Notes: generated from the letters alone by a model not told the origin. DNA of 64,000 nucleotides from Leucobacter celer subsp. astrifaciens (GCF_001273835.1 NZ_JHEI01000150.1:1-64000); one strand, 5' to 3'. Shown: positions 17,601 to 25,719, numbered from the stretch's first letter. Program-made: numbers and translations.

Positions 17601-18477
17601 CGGTGGTACCGCCTGGGACTTCAGCAACGAGGCGCGCTTCGAGCGCCGGGGGCTGGACCTCCTCGTCATCGACGAGGCCGGGCAGTTCTCGCTGGCCCCC
17701 ACCATCGCGGCCTCGGTCGCCGCCGAACGGATGCTGCTGCTCGGCGATCCGCAGCAGCTGCCGCAGGTGTCGCAGGGCAGCCACCCCGAACCGGTCGACA
17801 CGTCCGCGCTCGGCTGGCTGCTCGGCGAGCACGGCACCATGCCTCCCGCGCTCGGATACTTCCTCGCCGAGACCCGGCGCATGCGCCCCGAGCTCACCGA
17901 GGTCGTCTCCGAGCTCGCCTACGACGGGCGGCTCGGCGCGCACTCCGGCGCCTCGCGGCGCGAAGTGACGGGCGCCGGCCCCTCCGGCCTCGTGTGGCAT
18001 GCCGTGCGTCACGCCGGCAACGCGACGAGCTCGCCCGAGGAGGCCGCCGAGGTCGTGCGCATCGTGCGCAAGAGCCTGCGCGGTCGGCTGCACGATGGCG
18101 GCGGGAGTCGCGCGCTGACGGAGGACGAGCTGATCGTGGTGGCGGCCTACAACGCCCAGGTCGAGTGCGTCTCCGAAGCGCTCGCAGCGGCCGGACACGA
18201 ACGGGTCCGCGTGGGGACGGTCGACCGCTTCCAGGGGCAGGAGGCGGTGATCGCCATCGTCACCCTCGCGGCCTCCAGCCCCGACGACGTGCCGCGCGGC
18301 CTCGAATTCCTGCTCATGCGCAACCGGCTCAACGTCGCCATCAGCCGGGCGCAGTGGGCGGCGCACCTCGTGTCGTCCGATCGTCTGGGCGCGGGGCTGC
18401 CGGGCACCCCGGAGGGACTCGCCGCCCTATCCGGCTACCTGCGGCTCACCGAACGCTCGACGCCGACCCCGCACTGA
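14695..18477 (+). CDS. TM0106-family RecB-like nuclease fused to SF1 helicase
   Basis: A 1260-residue multidomain DNA or RNA processing protein. Residues to about 360 form a RecB-like nuclease with the catalytic EVQDTK (185-190) and a Cys cluster CGRCEVCE. Around 400-590 is a DnaQ/RNase-H-like exonuclease-type domain beginning FFDFEGDP (402). The C-terminal third is an SF1 Upf1/Dna2-like helicase with Walker A GPPGTGKT (875-882), DEAGQFS, GDPQQLPQ, VDRFQGQEA and RLNVAISRAQ. GTG 14695 follows GGAGAGGAGG. The insertion RHPAVVTESPRHPAAAERI from about residue 140 is encoded by a dispersed palindromic repeat. Its cellular role is not established. Confidence 0.87.
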   Translation: MFVQRRSEASGSGAGTHRIVTSASDLAAASACEFAFLRRVDAKLGRDVEVPPDDDPMLARAARLGDAHEERTLEAYRARWGAGSAGAPGGVVEIPRPDSMHEEHLMDVAAQTREALLGRADVVFQATFFDPAQRPSGAPRHPAVVTESPRHPAAAERIAGSTRDPEIGFVGFADFLQLGPDGAYEVQDTKLARRAKVTALMQLAAYAEQLERIGVPVSPEAVLILGDGARSRHRVADIAPVFRQRRERLHRILLERYRELGPDGGRESAAPVAWGAAGISACGRCEVCEPEVERTRDPLLIAGIRQTQRDALVAAGLDTIDAVAALAAGERGPLGGSSAAGGVRSAENRIRGVDGIADAALERIVAQAAVQLEAVPGERPPVRVIDAAALAAIPQPDEGDLFFDFEGDPMYREPGSDETARWGIDYLFGMIDAREAFTPLWAHDLEAEKRALLEFLALVAERRERYPGMRIYHYAAYERTHLLSIAARHGVGEAEVDRLLREHVLVDLYPVVRRALRVGSRSYSIKKLEPLYMGEQLRDEDGVTSGAQSVTEYAEASEQLASDDDAERAEGRRRLEAIADYNRYDCLSTLRLRDWLLGIAAAHGVSPYPSNAVEEEQSPELELSAVAAALAAHAVAAPSEEDRTAAALAASAIDYHQREQKAFWWAHFARLVDPVEDWADTRDVMVVDPAASRVEEDWFVPPRARVERRHLRLRGEIAPGSSLRSGEAYLLYEHPAPFPQPGAAPGARGARRVRIIDRLDDGVIVEESAGPAGCYDVLPVALVPGPPPPAGAQKGAIEEWGASLAATLDRGEFPRDPVVDLIRRTRPRLPGDAGLVAPDSEEALAAVGGETDAGTIGAVVASLRRLDRSYVAVQGPPGTGKTYLAARVIRVLVERHGWRVGVVAQSHRVVENVLDGVVAAGLDPALVGKVTQGGSLDPDDAGPAYTVLPRNGHQRFAAGHRAAGRGCVIGGTAWDFSNEARFERRGLDLLVIDEAGQFSLAPTIAASVAAERMLLLGDPQQLPQVSQGSHPEPVDTSALGWLLGEHGTMPPALGYFLAETRRMRPELTEVVSELAYDGRLGAHSGASRREVTGAGPSGLVWHAVRHAGNATSSPEEAAEVVRIVRKSLRGRLHDGGGSRALTEDELIVVAAYNAQVECVSEALAAAGHERVRVGTVDRFQGQEAVIAIVTLAASSPDDVPRGLEFLLMRNRLNVAISRAQWAAHLVSSDRLGAGLPGTPEGLAALSGYLRLTERSTPTPH
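15112..15180. repeat. Palindromic repeat (type R2) inside the TM0106-family coding region
   Basis: ATCCTGCG (15146-15153) and CGCAGGAT (15168-15175) are inverted arms with a 14-base spacer. A second copy at 58974-59003 has the same arms and the same spacer length. The first 13 bases (CGTCATCCTGCGG) also occur at 15112-15124, making a partial direct duplicate. The element is in frame and adds about 20 residues to the protein. Confidence 0.75.
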
Positions 18478-18617
18478 GGCCGGGAGTGCACCCGCGCCAC
18501 GCATGCACCTCCGCCCCGGCGCGCGGGGCCGTCGGCGGCCGGCGTGATCTTCGCCTGGCTCATCATCTTCCTGCGGTACCTCGACGCCTCGGCCGCGCGT
18601 CCGGCTAACGTGGAGGC

Positions 18618-19865
18618 ATGATGAGACCCGGAGGCCCGTTCAAGACACCGCCGTCGCGCCGACTGGATCGCGACACCGCGCTCACGCCGCTCGCCCCGTC
18701 GAAGCGGTCCCGCATCCCCGCTTTCGAGGTGATGCGCATCACCGATGAGATCGCTCAGCGCCGTGCCGCCGGTCGCGACGTCGTCTCCCTCTGCGCGGGC
18801 GAGCCCAGCGCGAGGCCCACACGGGGCGCACTGAAGCCGGCCGGTTACACCGGTCCGCTCGGCACCGCCCCGCTGCGGGAGGCGATCGCCGGCCACTACC
18901 GATCCTGGTACGGCATCGAGGTGGATCCCGAGACCGTCGCCGTCACGACCGGATCGTCCGGAGCCTTCCAGCTGGTCTTCCTCGCGGCCTTCGACCCCGG
19001 CGACCGGGTGGCGCTCGTGAGCCCCGGGTACCCCGCCTACCGCAACATCCTGGCGGCGCTCGGCGTGCAGGTCGTCGAGATTCCCGCCGGCCCGGCCACG
19101 CGCTATCAGCCGACCCCCGAACTGCTCGACGCGGCGGTGGCCGAGCACGGTCCGCTCGCGGGGCTCGTCATCGCCTCGCCGGCCAACCCGACGGGCACCA
19201 TGCTCGGCCGTGCAGAGCTGACGGAACTCGTCGCCTGGTGCGCGAGCCGAGGGGTGCGCCTCATCAGCGACGAGATCTACCACGGCATCACCTTCCCGGC
19301 GGCCGGCCAACCGGACCGCCGCGGGGTGACGGTCCGCGAACTCGACCCCGACGCGGTGGTCATCAACTCGTTCTCGAAGTACTGGGGCATGACGGGGTGG
19401 CGGCTCGGGTGGGCGATCCTGCCGCCCTCGCTCGTCGCACCCTTCGAAGCGCTCGCCTCCAACTTCGCGCTCTCGCCGCCCGCGCCGGCCCAGGAGTTCG
19501 CGCTGTCGGCGTTCACCGACGAGAGCTACGCAGAGCGCGACACGATCGTCGACGGCTTCGCGCGAGCGCGGGCGCTGATCCTCGACGCGGCACCGCAGCT
19601 GAACTGGGGCACCGCCGCGCCCTCGGACGGCGCGTTCTACTACTACTCCGACCTCGGCCCCCAGCTGGAGCGCTTCGGCGACTCGGTGCGCTACGCGCGG
19701 GCCCTGCTCGACGGAGCCGACGTCGCGGTCGTGCCCGGCGTCGACTTCGACCCTTCGACAGGCTCAGGGCAGGGCGCGGGCGACCGCGCGGTGCGGCTCT
19801 CCTACGCGGCGGGTGAGGCCGCCGTGGCCGAAGCGCTCGACCGGATCATCCGGTTCCAGCGCTGA
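18618..19865 (+). CDS. Class I/II PLP-dependent aminotransferase
   Basis: A 415-residue fold-type I aminotransferase transferring an amino group from an amino acid to a 2-oxo acid. Visible are the substrate-entry sequence VSLCAGEPSA, GSSGAFQL at the cofactor phosphate site, SPANPTGT, DEIYHGI, and the Schiff-base Lys254 in SFSKYWGMTGWRLGW. The arrangement fits aspartate/aromatic-type enzymes; the substrate is unknown. ATG 18618 has GTGGAGG upstream. Near residues 376-386 the segment DPSTGSGQGAG is encoded by a CCCTTCGACAGGCTCAGGG element, a surface-loop insertion close to the C-terminus. Confidence 0.9.
   Translation: MMRPGGPFKTPPSRRLDRDTALTPLAPSKRSRIPAFEVMRITDEIAQRRAAGRDVVSLCAGEPSARPTRGALKPAGYTGPLGTAPLREAIAGHYRSWYGIEVDPETVAVTTGSSGAFQLVFLAAFDPGDRVALVSPGYPAYRNILAALGVQVVEIPAGPATRYQPTPELLDAAVAEHGPLAGLVIASPANPTGTMLGRAELTELVAWCASRGVRLISDEIYHGITFPAAGQPDRRGVTVRELDPDAVVINSFSKYWGMTGWRLGWAILPPSLVAPFEALASNFALSPPAPAQEFALSAFTDESYAERDTIVDGFARARALILDAAPQLNWGTAAPSDGAFYYYSDLGPQLERFGDSVRYARALLDGADVAVVPGVDFDPSTGSGQGAGDRAVRLSYAAGEAAVAEALDRIIRFQR
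19751..19769. repeat. CCCTTCGACAGGCTCAGGG element inside the aminotransferase gene
   Basis: An imperfect palindrome (CCCT...AGGG, with TTCGACAGGCTCAG between) that I recognise as a dispersed repeat in Microbacteriaceae genomes. Here it lies in frame within coding sequence. Only this copy was found in the window. Confidence 0.55.
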
Positions 19866-19944
19866 GCGCGCGTCTGCTCCGAGGCTCGCTTCGCACGACG
19901 ACGATCGGGCCTTCGTACGGGGAGCGCGATCTCCAGAACCTGAA

Positions 19945-20010
19945 TTCGGCTCCCACCGGTGTTTCGGACGAGATCGGGTGATTCCATCCGAAACACCGGC
20001 GAGAGCCGAA
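19945..20010. terminator. Long inverted repeat between convergent genes
   Basis: Two 24-base arms (19945-19968 and 19987-20010), 22 of 24 positions complementary, with an 18-base spacer. The arms share CCGGTGTTTCGGA. It lies between the aminotransferase and the convergent hypothetical gene, so it could end transcription both ways. There is no T-run, so it could equally be a dispersed palindromic repeat. Confidence 0.5.
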
Positions 20011-20022
20011 AGAACTGCGCCC

Positions 20023-20490
20023 CTACGCTCCCAGGCGGATCGGCGTGCCGGCGGCGACCCCGATGCGGCGCTGCAGGGCCGCATCGACGAGTCCGGATCC
20101 GGATCCCGTCTCCGCGATCCCGAACTCGCGCAGCACAGCTGCCCCGTCGTCTTCGAGATCCAGCACCACCGCGCTGATGGACTCCGCGAGCGGTCCCTCG
20201 AGGCCGGCGACGGCGCGGGACAGCGCCGAGCGGGTCGTGCGGGCGAGCACCGCCGGGTCCTCGTCGCCGGCCGGCACCTCTGCGCTGCAGTAGACGACGC
20301 CGTCTCCGGTGACCGCCTCGGCGAGGAGCGCACCGCCGGAGCGGCGCACGCGCACGTCGAGCACACTGCTCGACGAGGTGATCGGAGTGGTCGAGAACGG
20401 CAGGGGAATGCCCGAAGGGGCGCCACCGTGATCGTGGCCCTCATGGCCGTGATCGGGTGACGCCCCTCCGAACGTGAACTTCAGATCCAT
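20023..20490 (-). CDS. Hypothetical protein with His-rich N-terminal segment
   Basis: A 155-residue protein I do not recognise. Residues 12-22 form a short His-rich stretch (DHGHEGHDHGG) that could bind a metal ion. The rest is an alpha/beta-looking soluble domain (SSVLDVRVRRSGG, AVVLDLEDDGAAVLREFGI). No signal peptide or membrane helix is seen. It lies 24 bases beyond the stop codon of ald, so it is probably co-transcribed with or read through from it. Codon usage matches the neighbourhood, supporting a real gene. The ATG at 20490 is the only sensible start. Confidence 0.65.
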   Translation of the reverse strand: MDLKFTFGGASPDHGHEGHDHGGAPSGIPLPFSTTPITSSSSVLDVRVRRSGGALLAEAVTGDGVVYCSAEVPAGDEDPAVLARTTRSALSRAVAGLEGPLAESISAVVLDLEDDGAAVLREFGIAETGSGSGLVDAALQRRIGVAAGTPIRLGA

Positions 20491-20514
20491 GGGATCCAGA
20501 GTACGCCTTCGCGC

Positions 20515-21639
20515 TTACGCGTTCGCCGCGAGCACGTCCTCGACGCTCGAGTAGGCGAGCTCCGGGAAGGCGTCGGCGACGCCCTTGAAGGTGAGCACGC
20601 CGTCGTGGGCGTTGAGGCCGAGAGCGAGCGCGGGATCGGCCTGCAGCGCGGTCGCCCAGCCCTTGTCGGCCAGGGCGACGACGTAGGGGAGGGTCGCGTT
20701 GGTGAGCGCGGCGGTCGAAGTCTCGGGCACCGCGCCGGGCATGTTCGCCACGCAGTAGTAGATCGAGTTGTGCACCTGGAAGGTGGGGTCGTCGTGCGTG
20801 GTGGGGCGCGAGTTCTCGAAGCAGCCGCCCTGGTCGATGGCGATGTCGACGAGCACCGAGCCCGGCTTCATCTGCGCGACCATCTCGTCGGTGACGAGCT
20901 TGGGGGCCTTCTCGCCCGGGATCAGCACGGAGCCGATCACGAGGTCGGCGTCCTTGAGCGCCTCGGTGATGTTGTGCGCGTTCGAGGTGCGGGTCTGGAT
21001 GCGACCGTTGAACTCGTCCTCGAGCTGCTTGAGGCGGGGGATGAAGATGTCGATGATCGTGACATCGGCGCCCATGCCGTAGGCGATGCGCGCGGCCTGC
21101 TCGCCGGCAGCGCCGCCGCCGATGACGACGACCTTGCCGCGACGGGTCGCGGTGACGCCGCCGAGCAGCACGCCGCGGCCGCCGTTGGCCTTCATGAGCG
21201 AGTATGCGCCGACCTGCGCCGAGAGGCGGCCCGCGACCTCGGACATCGGGGCGAGCAGGGGCAGCGCGCGGCCGACCTGCACGGTCTCGTAGGCGATGGC
21301 CGTGGTGCCCGACTCGAGCACCTTCTCGGTCAGGGTCTTGTCTGCGGCGAGGTGCAGGTAGGTGAAGAGCACCTGACCCTTGCGCATCTTGTCGTACTCG
21401 GCCGCGATGGGCTCCTTGACCTTGAGGATCATGTCGGCCTGAGCCCACACATCGTCGGCGCCCTCGATGATCTTCGCCCCGGCGGCGACGTAGTCGGCGT
21501 CGGTGATCGCCGAGCCGAGGCCGGCGCCGGCCTGCACGAGCACCTCGTGACCGCGGCGGGCCAGCTCGAAGACGCCGGCCTGCGTGATGGCGACACGGTT
21601 CTCGTTGTTCTTGATTTCGGTGGGGATGCCGACGCGCAT
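20515..21639 (-). CDS. ald: Alanine dehydrogenase
   Basis: A 374-residue cytoplasmic enzyme for the NAD-dependent interconversion of L-alanine with pyruvate and ammonia. The start MRVGIPTEIKNNENRVA is typical of the family. Catalytic Lys75 (LKVKEP) and His96 (YLHLAAD) are present, and the NAD-binding Rossmann motif is VVIGGGAAGEQAA. Length matches known Ald proteins. The ATG at 21639 was preferred to an in-frame upstream start because it matches the conserved N-terminus. An AsnC/Lrp-type gene lies divergent, 185 bases away, an arrangement known for alanine-induced ald control in actinobacteria. Confidence 0.96.
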   Translation of the reverse strand: MRVGIPTEIKNNENRVAITQAGVFELARRGHEVLVQAGAGLGSAITDADYVAAGAKIIEGADDVWAQADMILKVKEPIAAEYDKMRKGQVLFTYLHLAADKTLTEKVLESGTTAIAYETVQVGRALPLLAPMSEVAGRLSAQVGAYSLMKANGGRGVLLGGVTATRRGKVVVIGGGAAGEQAARIAYGMGADVTIIDIFIPRLKQLEDEFNGRIQTRTSNAHNITEALKDADLVIGSVLIPGEKAPKLVTDEMVAQMKPGSVLVDIAIDQGGCFENSRPTTHDDPTFQVHNSIYYCVANMPGAVPETSTAALTNATLPYVVALADKGWATALQADPALALGLNAHDGVLTFKGVADAFPELAYSSVEDVLAANA

Positions 21640-21739
21640 GATCTGCTCCAGAGATGTTGAATGCGGGTGTGTTCGTGTGCCCGCCAGCGGCCCGCCGCGG
21701 GGGCGACTCGCACTGTCAGGATGCCTCCGATTGTGCAGC

Positions 21740-21800
21740 ATATTCGCTTTCCGCAAAAAAAGCACGAATTCTCTTCGGATGTAGTCGCTATTATGGAAGA
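21740..21800. promoter_or_regulatory. AT-rich ald-asnC divergent control region
   Basis: The 185-base gap contains an unusually AT-rich stretch with GCATATTCGC, a run of seven A and CACGAATTCTCTTCGG. These loosely repeated TTCGC/GAATTC-like segments are where an AsnC/Lrp-type regulator and both promoters probably act. No exact operator can be defined. Confidence 0.35.
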
Positions 21801-21824
21801 AATCGAAGCGAAAGGTGGTGCGGG

Positions 21825-22316
21825 ATGTCCGATGGATCGAAGAATCTGCGCCCTGAGGCCGACCTCGACGACGTCGACCGCAAGATCGTGGAGGAACTGC
21901 AGGCGAATGGTCGCATCACCAACGCCGAGCTCGCCGAGCGGGTGGGGGTCGCGGCATCGACCTGCATCGCTCGTGTGCGGAGCCTGGTGGCGCGGCGGAT
22001 CATCACGGGCTTCACGGCGAGCGTCGACCCCCGCGCCATGGGTCTCGGGCTCGAGGTGCTCGTGAGCGTGACGGTGCGCTCCGGCGCGCGGCAGCGCATC
22101 GCGGAGATGAGCGACGAACTGCGGGCACTGCCCGAGGTGATGCAGCTCTTCTTCCTGGGAGGGGTCGAGGACTTCATCATCCACCTCGCGGCCCGCGACT
22201 CCGATCACGTGCGCGATTTCGTGATGGAGCACCTGTCGGCGCACCCGGCGGTCTCGTCCACGCGCACGAGTATCGTCTTCAGCCACCACCAGAATCCGGT
22301 GCGCGTCGAACTCTGA
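21825..22316 (+). CDS. Lrp/AsnC-family transcriptional regulator
   Basis: A 163-residue regulator with an N-terminal winged HTH (DDVDRKIVEELQANGRIT, then LAERVGVAASTCIARVRSL) and a C-terminal RAM/AsnC effector domain (LEVLVSVTVRSG, FFLGGVEDFIIHLAA). Such proteins form dimers or octamers that sense amino acids. The gene is divergent from ald, whose transcription it probably activates in response to alanine, as is known for AldR-type regulators. ATG 21825 was chosen as it starts just before the HTH; longer in-frame extension would read through the intergenic control region. Confidence 0.9.
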   Translation: MSDGSKNLRPEADLDDVDRKIVEELQANGRITNAELAERVGVAASTCIARVRSLVARRIITGFTASVDPRAMGLGLEVLVSVTVRSGARQRIAEMSDELRALPEVMQLFFLGGVEDFIIHLAARDSDHVRDFVMEHLSAHPAVSSTRTSIVFSHHQNPVRVEL

Positions 22317-22344
22317 CTCGGCGCCGGAATCTCGGCAGGAGAAA

Positions 22345-22367
22345 CGCGGAGTCCCGGATGGCTGCTT
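22345..22367 (+). repeat. Half copy of palindromic repeat R1
   Basis: A 23-base segment (CGCGGAGTCCC...GGCTGCTT) identical to the left arm of the palindrome at 58879-58935. It lies between the AsnC-type gene and the nicotinamidase gene, so it may be a degraded copy of the same repeat. Confidence 0.7.
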
Positions 22368-22486
22368 CCCAGCTGCCCGTTCCCGCCGGGCCGTCCGGGT
22401 GGCCGGGATCCGGAGGCGACCGTAGGCTGGTGCGCAGGCACCCGGGACGGCGGAACCTTCCCGGAACGACGGAGGGAAGCCGGATC

Positions 22487-23059
22487 ATGGCTCGAGCGCT
22501 GCTGATCATCGACGTGCAGAACGACTTCACCGAGGGCGGCGCTCTGGGGGTGCGGGGCGGTGCCGCGGTCGCTCAGGGGGTCAGCGATCTGCTGCGCTCC
22601 TCGGAGGAGTATGCGCTGGTGATCGCCTCGCGCGACTGGCACGAACCCGAAAGCGACAACGGCGGTCACTTCGCGGCAGCCGGCGCCGATCCCGACTTCG
22701 TGACGACCTGGCCCGTGCACTGCGTGCGAGGTTCGGAGGGCGCCGAGTACCATCCCGCGCTCGACATCGACCGCGTCGACGTGCACGTGCGCAAGGGGAC
22801 GGGCGAGCCGGCGTATTCCGCGTTCGAGGGCGAGACGACCGATGGGCGCTCGCTCGATGAGGTGCTCGCGGAACGCGGCATCGACCGCCTCGACGTCGTC
22901 GGCATCGCCACCGACTACTGCGTGCGAGCGTCGGCGCTCGACGCGCTCGGGTCCGGAATCCGGGTGAGGGTGCTCACCGATCTCGTCGCCGGAGTCGCTC
23001 CCGAGAGCTCAGCGGCTGCGCTCAAGGAGATGGCGGCAGCGGGGGCCGAATTCGCCTGA
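22487..23059 (+). CDS. pncA: Nicotinamidase/isochorismatase-family hydrolase
   Basis: A 190-residue cysteine hydrolase most like nicotinamidase, which deamidates nicotinamide to nicotinate for NAD salvage. The catalytic triad is visible as Asp9 (LIIDVQNDF), Lys103 (HVRKGTGEP) and Cys145 (ATDYCVRASA). Metal ligand candidates are Asp50 and His52 (SRDWHEP). ATG 22487 follows GGAGGGAAG. It is monocistronic and converges on the HtaA gene across a strong hairpin. The alternative, another isochorismatase-like amidase, is less likely given the KGTGEPAYSAFEG substrate-pocket region. Confidence 0.88.
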   Translation: MARALLIIDVQNDFTEGGALGVRGGAAVAQGVSDLLRSSEEYALVIASRDWHEPESDNGGHFAAAGADPDFVTTWPVHCVRGSEGAEYHPALDIDRVDVHVRKGTGEPAYSAFEGETTDGRSLDEVLAERGIDRLDVVGIATDYCVRASALDALGSGIRVRVLTDLVAGVAPESSAAALKEMAAAGAEFA

Positions 23060-23072
23060 GGCGGGCGCTCCG

Positions 23073-23117
23073 CCGCGCCGAGGGGCTCACCGCCTGCTGG
23101 CGGGCCCCTCGGCGCGG
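23073..23117. terminator. Strong bidirectional hairpin terminator
   Basis: CCGCGCCGAGGGGC (23073-23086) and GCCCCTCGGCGCGG (23104-23117) make a perfect 14-bp stem around a 17-base loop. It sits between the convergent nicotinamidase and HtaA-type genes. There is no T-tract, which is common for GC-rich actinobacterial terminators. Confidence 0.75.
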
Positions 23118-23121
23118 TGGA

Positions 23122-25719
23122 CTACCGGGTGCCCTGCCTGCGGCGCAGGCGAGCCGCGATGAGCGTCGCCCCTCCTCCGGCGAGTAGGGTCGCGAGGGCG
23201 ACGAGCGGCAGCGCTTCGGTGCCGGTGCGCACGAGTCCGCCGCTGCCCGCAGAGCCGCCGCTGCCCGTGGCGGTGCCGTTCCCGCCGGCGTTCGAGGTGC
23301 CTTCCGAAGTGCCGTCCGCAGCGCCTTCCGAGGTGCCGTCCGCAGCGCCGCCGGAGCTTGCGCCGCCATCGCTGCCGCTCGAGGCGTCGGCACCGCCTGA
23401 GTTCGATCCCGAGGCGGCCGAGTTGCCGTTCTCCGAGCCGTCGGCGTCGGAGCCGCCGCCCTCGGTATCGCGCTCATCGAGTGCGAACGGGGCCCAGCCG
23501 ATCAGGGAGCCGTCGACGGCCTGCGCCGCCACGACGTACTCGCCCGCCGGCAGGGACTCGGGGATCGCCGCGAGCGTGTCGCCGGCCTCGGAGACGTAGC
23601 CCCAGCCGAGTGCGGTGCTGAGCGGCGCCGCGTGCCCGACGGCGGTGCGGAGAGGCGCCGCCTGCGTGAGTGCGGTGCCGGGGGAGAGCGGCTGCGCGAC
23701 CCCGGCGCCGGGAAGCGCGGTGAGCGCAACCGCCGTGCCGGAGTACTGCCCCTCGAACGACACCAGGAGGTCGCGGTCGTCGGTCACCACGGCGCTCAGT
23801 CCACCGCGGTTGTCATCGTTCAGCTCGGCGGTGGGGGTTGCGGGGGCGTCCGCCGGAGGAGTGAGGCGAATGCGGGAGAAGGTGTCTGCCGCGCGGTTGT
23901 CGAAGCTCTGCGTCCACCAGATCGTCTGGTGCCGGAGGAACGTCGCAACGCCGTACTGACGCGACGCATCGAGCGCGCCCGCGGGCAGATCGATCGTGAC
24001 GGTGAACGATCCGCCCGAGCTGCGCAGCGCGCCCTCGTAGAGCTGACCCCACTCGGTGTCGGCGGACGTGGCGATCCAGTCCATGGACGCGGTCTCGCCC
24101 GGCTGCCAGTCATCGTCGGCGAAGACGCCGACATCGAGCGAGTAGCTTCCGAAGCCGTCGCTCGGAGGCGTCGAGAATCCGGCCCCGACCACCGTGACAG
24201 TACTGGGCTGCGACGGGTCGATTGGCTCGACCGGGTTCAGTGCGATCTGCGGCCGGCCGGTGGCCGCCACCACGCGGTAGTCCACCGCGCTCGTGCGAAC
24301 CGAGTGTCCGGTGTCGTTGCCGACCAGCACGCGGAGCAGGCGCGGGCCGTCGCCGAGTTCGGCGGGCGGCAGCAGGATGCTGATCGCATCTCCGCGTGTG
24401 CTCACCTCGGTGCCCTCGACGGAACTCCAGGCGGTGCCGCCGTCCGTGCTCTGCTCGAGCTCGAAGCTGGTCGGCCTCGGCGTGCCGGAGGCGCGCATGG
24501 CGAGCTCCGCGCGGGATCCCTCGATGCCGAGAACGGAGGAGGGCTGTTCGAGGATCTCGATGCTCTGCGGCGCCGTCGTGCTGATCCGTACGTGAGCCGA
24601 TGCGCTCTCGCCGGCTGCGTTCACCGCGACGAAGCGGATGGATCGTCCGTTCCACGACGCATCGATCTTCTCGAGCGTGAGTCGATCCTCGGTGGCGCCG
24701 GGGATCGGGGACCACGGCCCGGAGTCGCTATCGGCCTGCTCCCAGCGCACGGAGTCGGCGCCGTGAGCTGCGGCGATGAGGGTCACGTCGTCGCCCTCGA
24801 GGAACGGAGCGGGGGCGTCGGTCTCGGGGTTGGCGGTGATGACGGGCTTCACCGCGGTCTCCTCCTCGGCCGCGAACACCACGGTCGCGGGCTGGGGAGC
24901 CTTCTGCGGGTCGGACGAGCCGCCGCTCGTGTGCCAGTACGACGAGAGTCCCGACTCGTAGTGGAAATCGACCAGCGATGCGGGCCAGGACCCCCAACCC
25001 GGCTGCTGCTTGACGGCGTCCGGAATGGCCGACGCATCCTGCCGCCCCTGCTCGGGCGCTCCGGGTGCGACCAGTGGATGGTAGTCGACGCCCGCGAAGT
25101 CCGGCGTGAACGAGAGCCCGCCGTCCTGCAGTGCGACCTGCGCGAACGTCGCGAGCGTGACCTCTCGCGGGGCGAGTTCGAAGCCGTTGTCGGGGTCGGA
25201 CATCGATGCGCCGCGGCCTCCGACGGTGGCGCTCAGCGAGCCGGACCCGTCGGCTTCGATCGAGAGTACGGGGTTCTCGATCCACCAGGGGATCGCGCCG
25301 TTGTAGGCGTTCGCGGTGAATGCGCCGTTCCAGCGCACCTCGCCGGCCCCGGTTGCGGGATCGATGCTGCCGGTTCCATGGGAGAAGAGCGCGCGCTGGT
25401 TCATCGAGGAGCCTTCGACGGGCAGGCAGATGCTGGCCCGCGACGCCGTCTCCGCGGCGCCGTCGACGCCGCGCTTGATGATCCGTACGTCGTCGCTCTC
25501 CGCCGAGAATTCGCGCTGCTTGCCGGCCGAGAAGAATGCGCAGGCTGCGCCGCGGGGATCGGCCGCCTGATAGACGCCGTTCACGCCCCACTCGAGGCTT
25601 GCCTCGGTGACGGTGAGCGTGTCGGCCGCGTGGACCGGGGGTGCGCTCGAGAGGGGGATGGAGACCAGGGCAGCGCAGCTGGCGAGTAGCGCCAGCGCGC
25701 GCACACGTGTGCTCGTCAA
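23122..25719 (-). CDS. HtaA-domain, Ig-like cell-surface protein
   Basis: An 865-residue exported protein. After a signal peptide ending near AVHAAD-like PPVHAAD (about 32) comes an HtaA-type domain (SLEWGVNGVYQ, GTGEVRWNG-like GAGEVRWNGAF, then a DFAGVDYHPL tail), known from heme-binding proteins of corynebacteria. Ig-like modules follow (for example VRWEQADSDSGPWSPIPGA). A Gly/Ser/Asp-rich linker with repeats of GAADGTSE leads to LVRTG (829-833), a membrane helix and RRRQGTR, a sortase-type ending with an unusual motif. It starts at TTG 25719 behind AAGGAG. An iron box lies upstream, so it is expected to be expressed under iron limitation. No heme ABC transporter adjoins it. Confidence 0.8.
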   Translation of the reverse strand: MTSTRVRALALLASCAALVSIPLSSAPPVHAADTLTVTEASLEWGVNGVYQAADPRGAACAFFSAGKQREFSAESDDVRIIKRGVDGAAETASRASICLPVEGSSMNQRALFSHGTGSIDPATGAGEVRWNGAFTANAYNGAIPWWIENPVLSIEADGSGSLSATVGGRGASMSDPDNGFELAPREVTLATFAQVALQDGGLSFTPDFAGVDYHPLVAPGAPEQGRQDASAIPDAVKQQPGWGSWPASLVDFHYESGLSSYWHTSGGSSDPQKAPQPATVVFAAEEETAVKPVITANPETDAPAPFLEGDDVTLIAAAHGADSVRWEQADSDSGPWSPIPGATEDRLTLEKIDASWNGRSIRFVAVNAAGESASAHVRISTTAPQSIEILEQPSSVLGIEGSRAELAMRASGTPRPTSFELEQSTDGGTAWSSVEGTEVSTRGDAISILLPPAELGDGPRLLRVLVGNDTGHSVRTSAVDYRVVAATGRPQIALNPVEPIDPSQPSTVTVVGAGFSTPPSDGFGSYSLDVGVFADDDWQPGETASMDWIATSADTEWGQLYEGALRSSGGSFTVTIDLPAGALDASRQYGVATFLRHQTIWWTQSFDNRAADTFSRIRLTPPADAPATPTAELNDDNRGGLSAVVTDDRDLLVSFEGQYSGTAVALTALPGAGVAQPLSPGTALTQAAPLRTAVGHAAPLSTALGWGYVSEAGDTLAAIPESLPAGEYVVAAQAVDGSLIGWAPFALDERDTEGGGSDADGSENGNSAASGSNSGGADASSGSDGGASSGGAADGTSEGAADGTSEGTSNAGGNGTATGSGGSAGSGGLVRTGTEALPLVALATLLAGGGATLIAARLRRRQGTR

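Noticed and set aside
12679..18366. A very long open frame (about 1,900 codons) on the minus strand continuing from the VWA gene across the nuclease-helicase gene.
   Set aside because: It is the antisense of a clearly conserved plus-strand gene and opens only because GC-rich codons seldom yield stops on the other strand. The real gene starts at the signal peptide at 14508.
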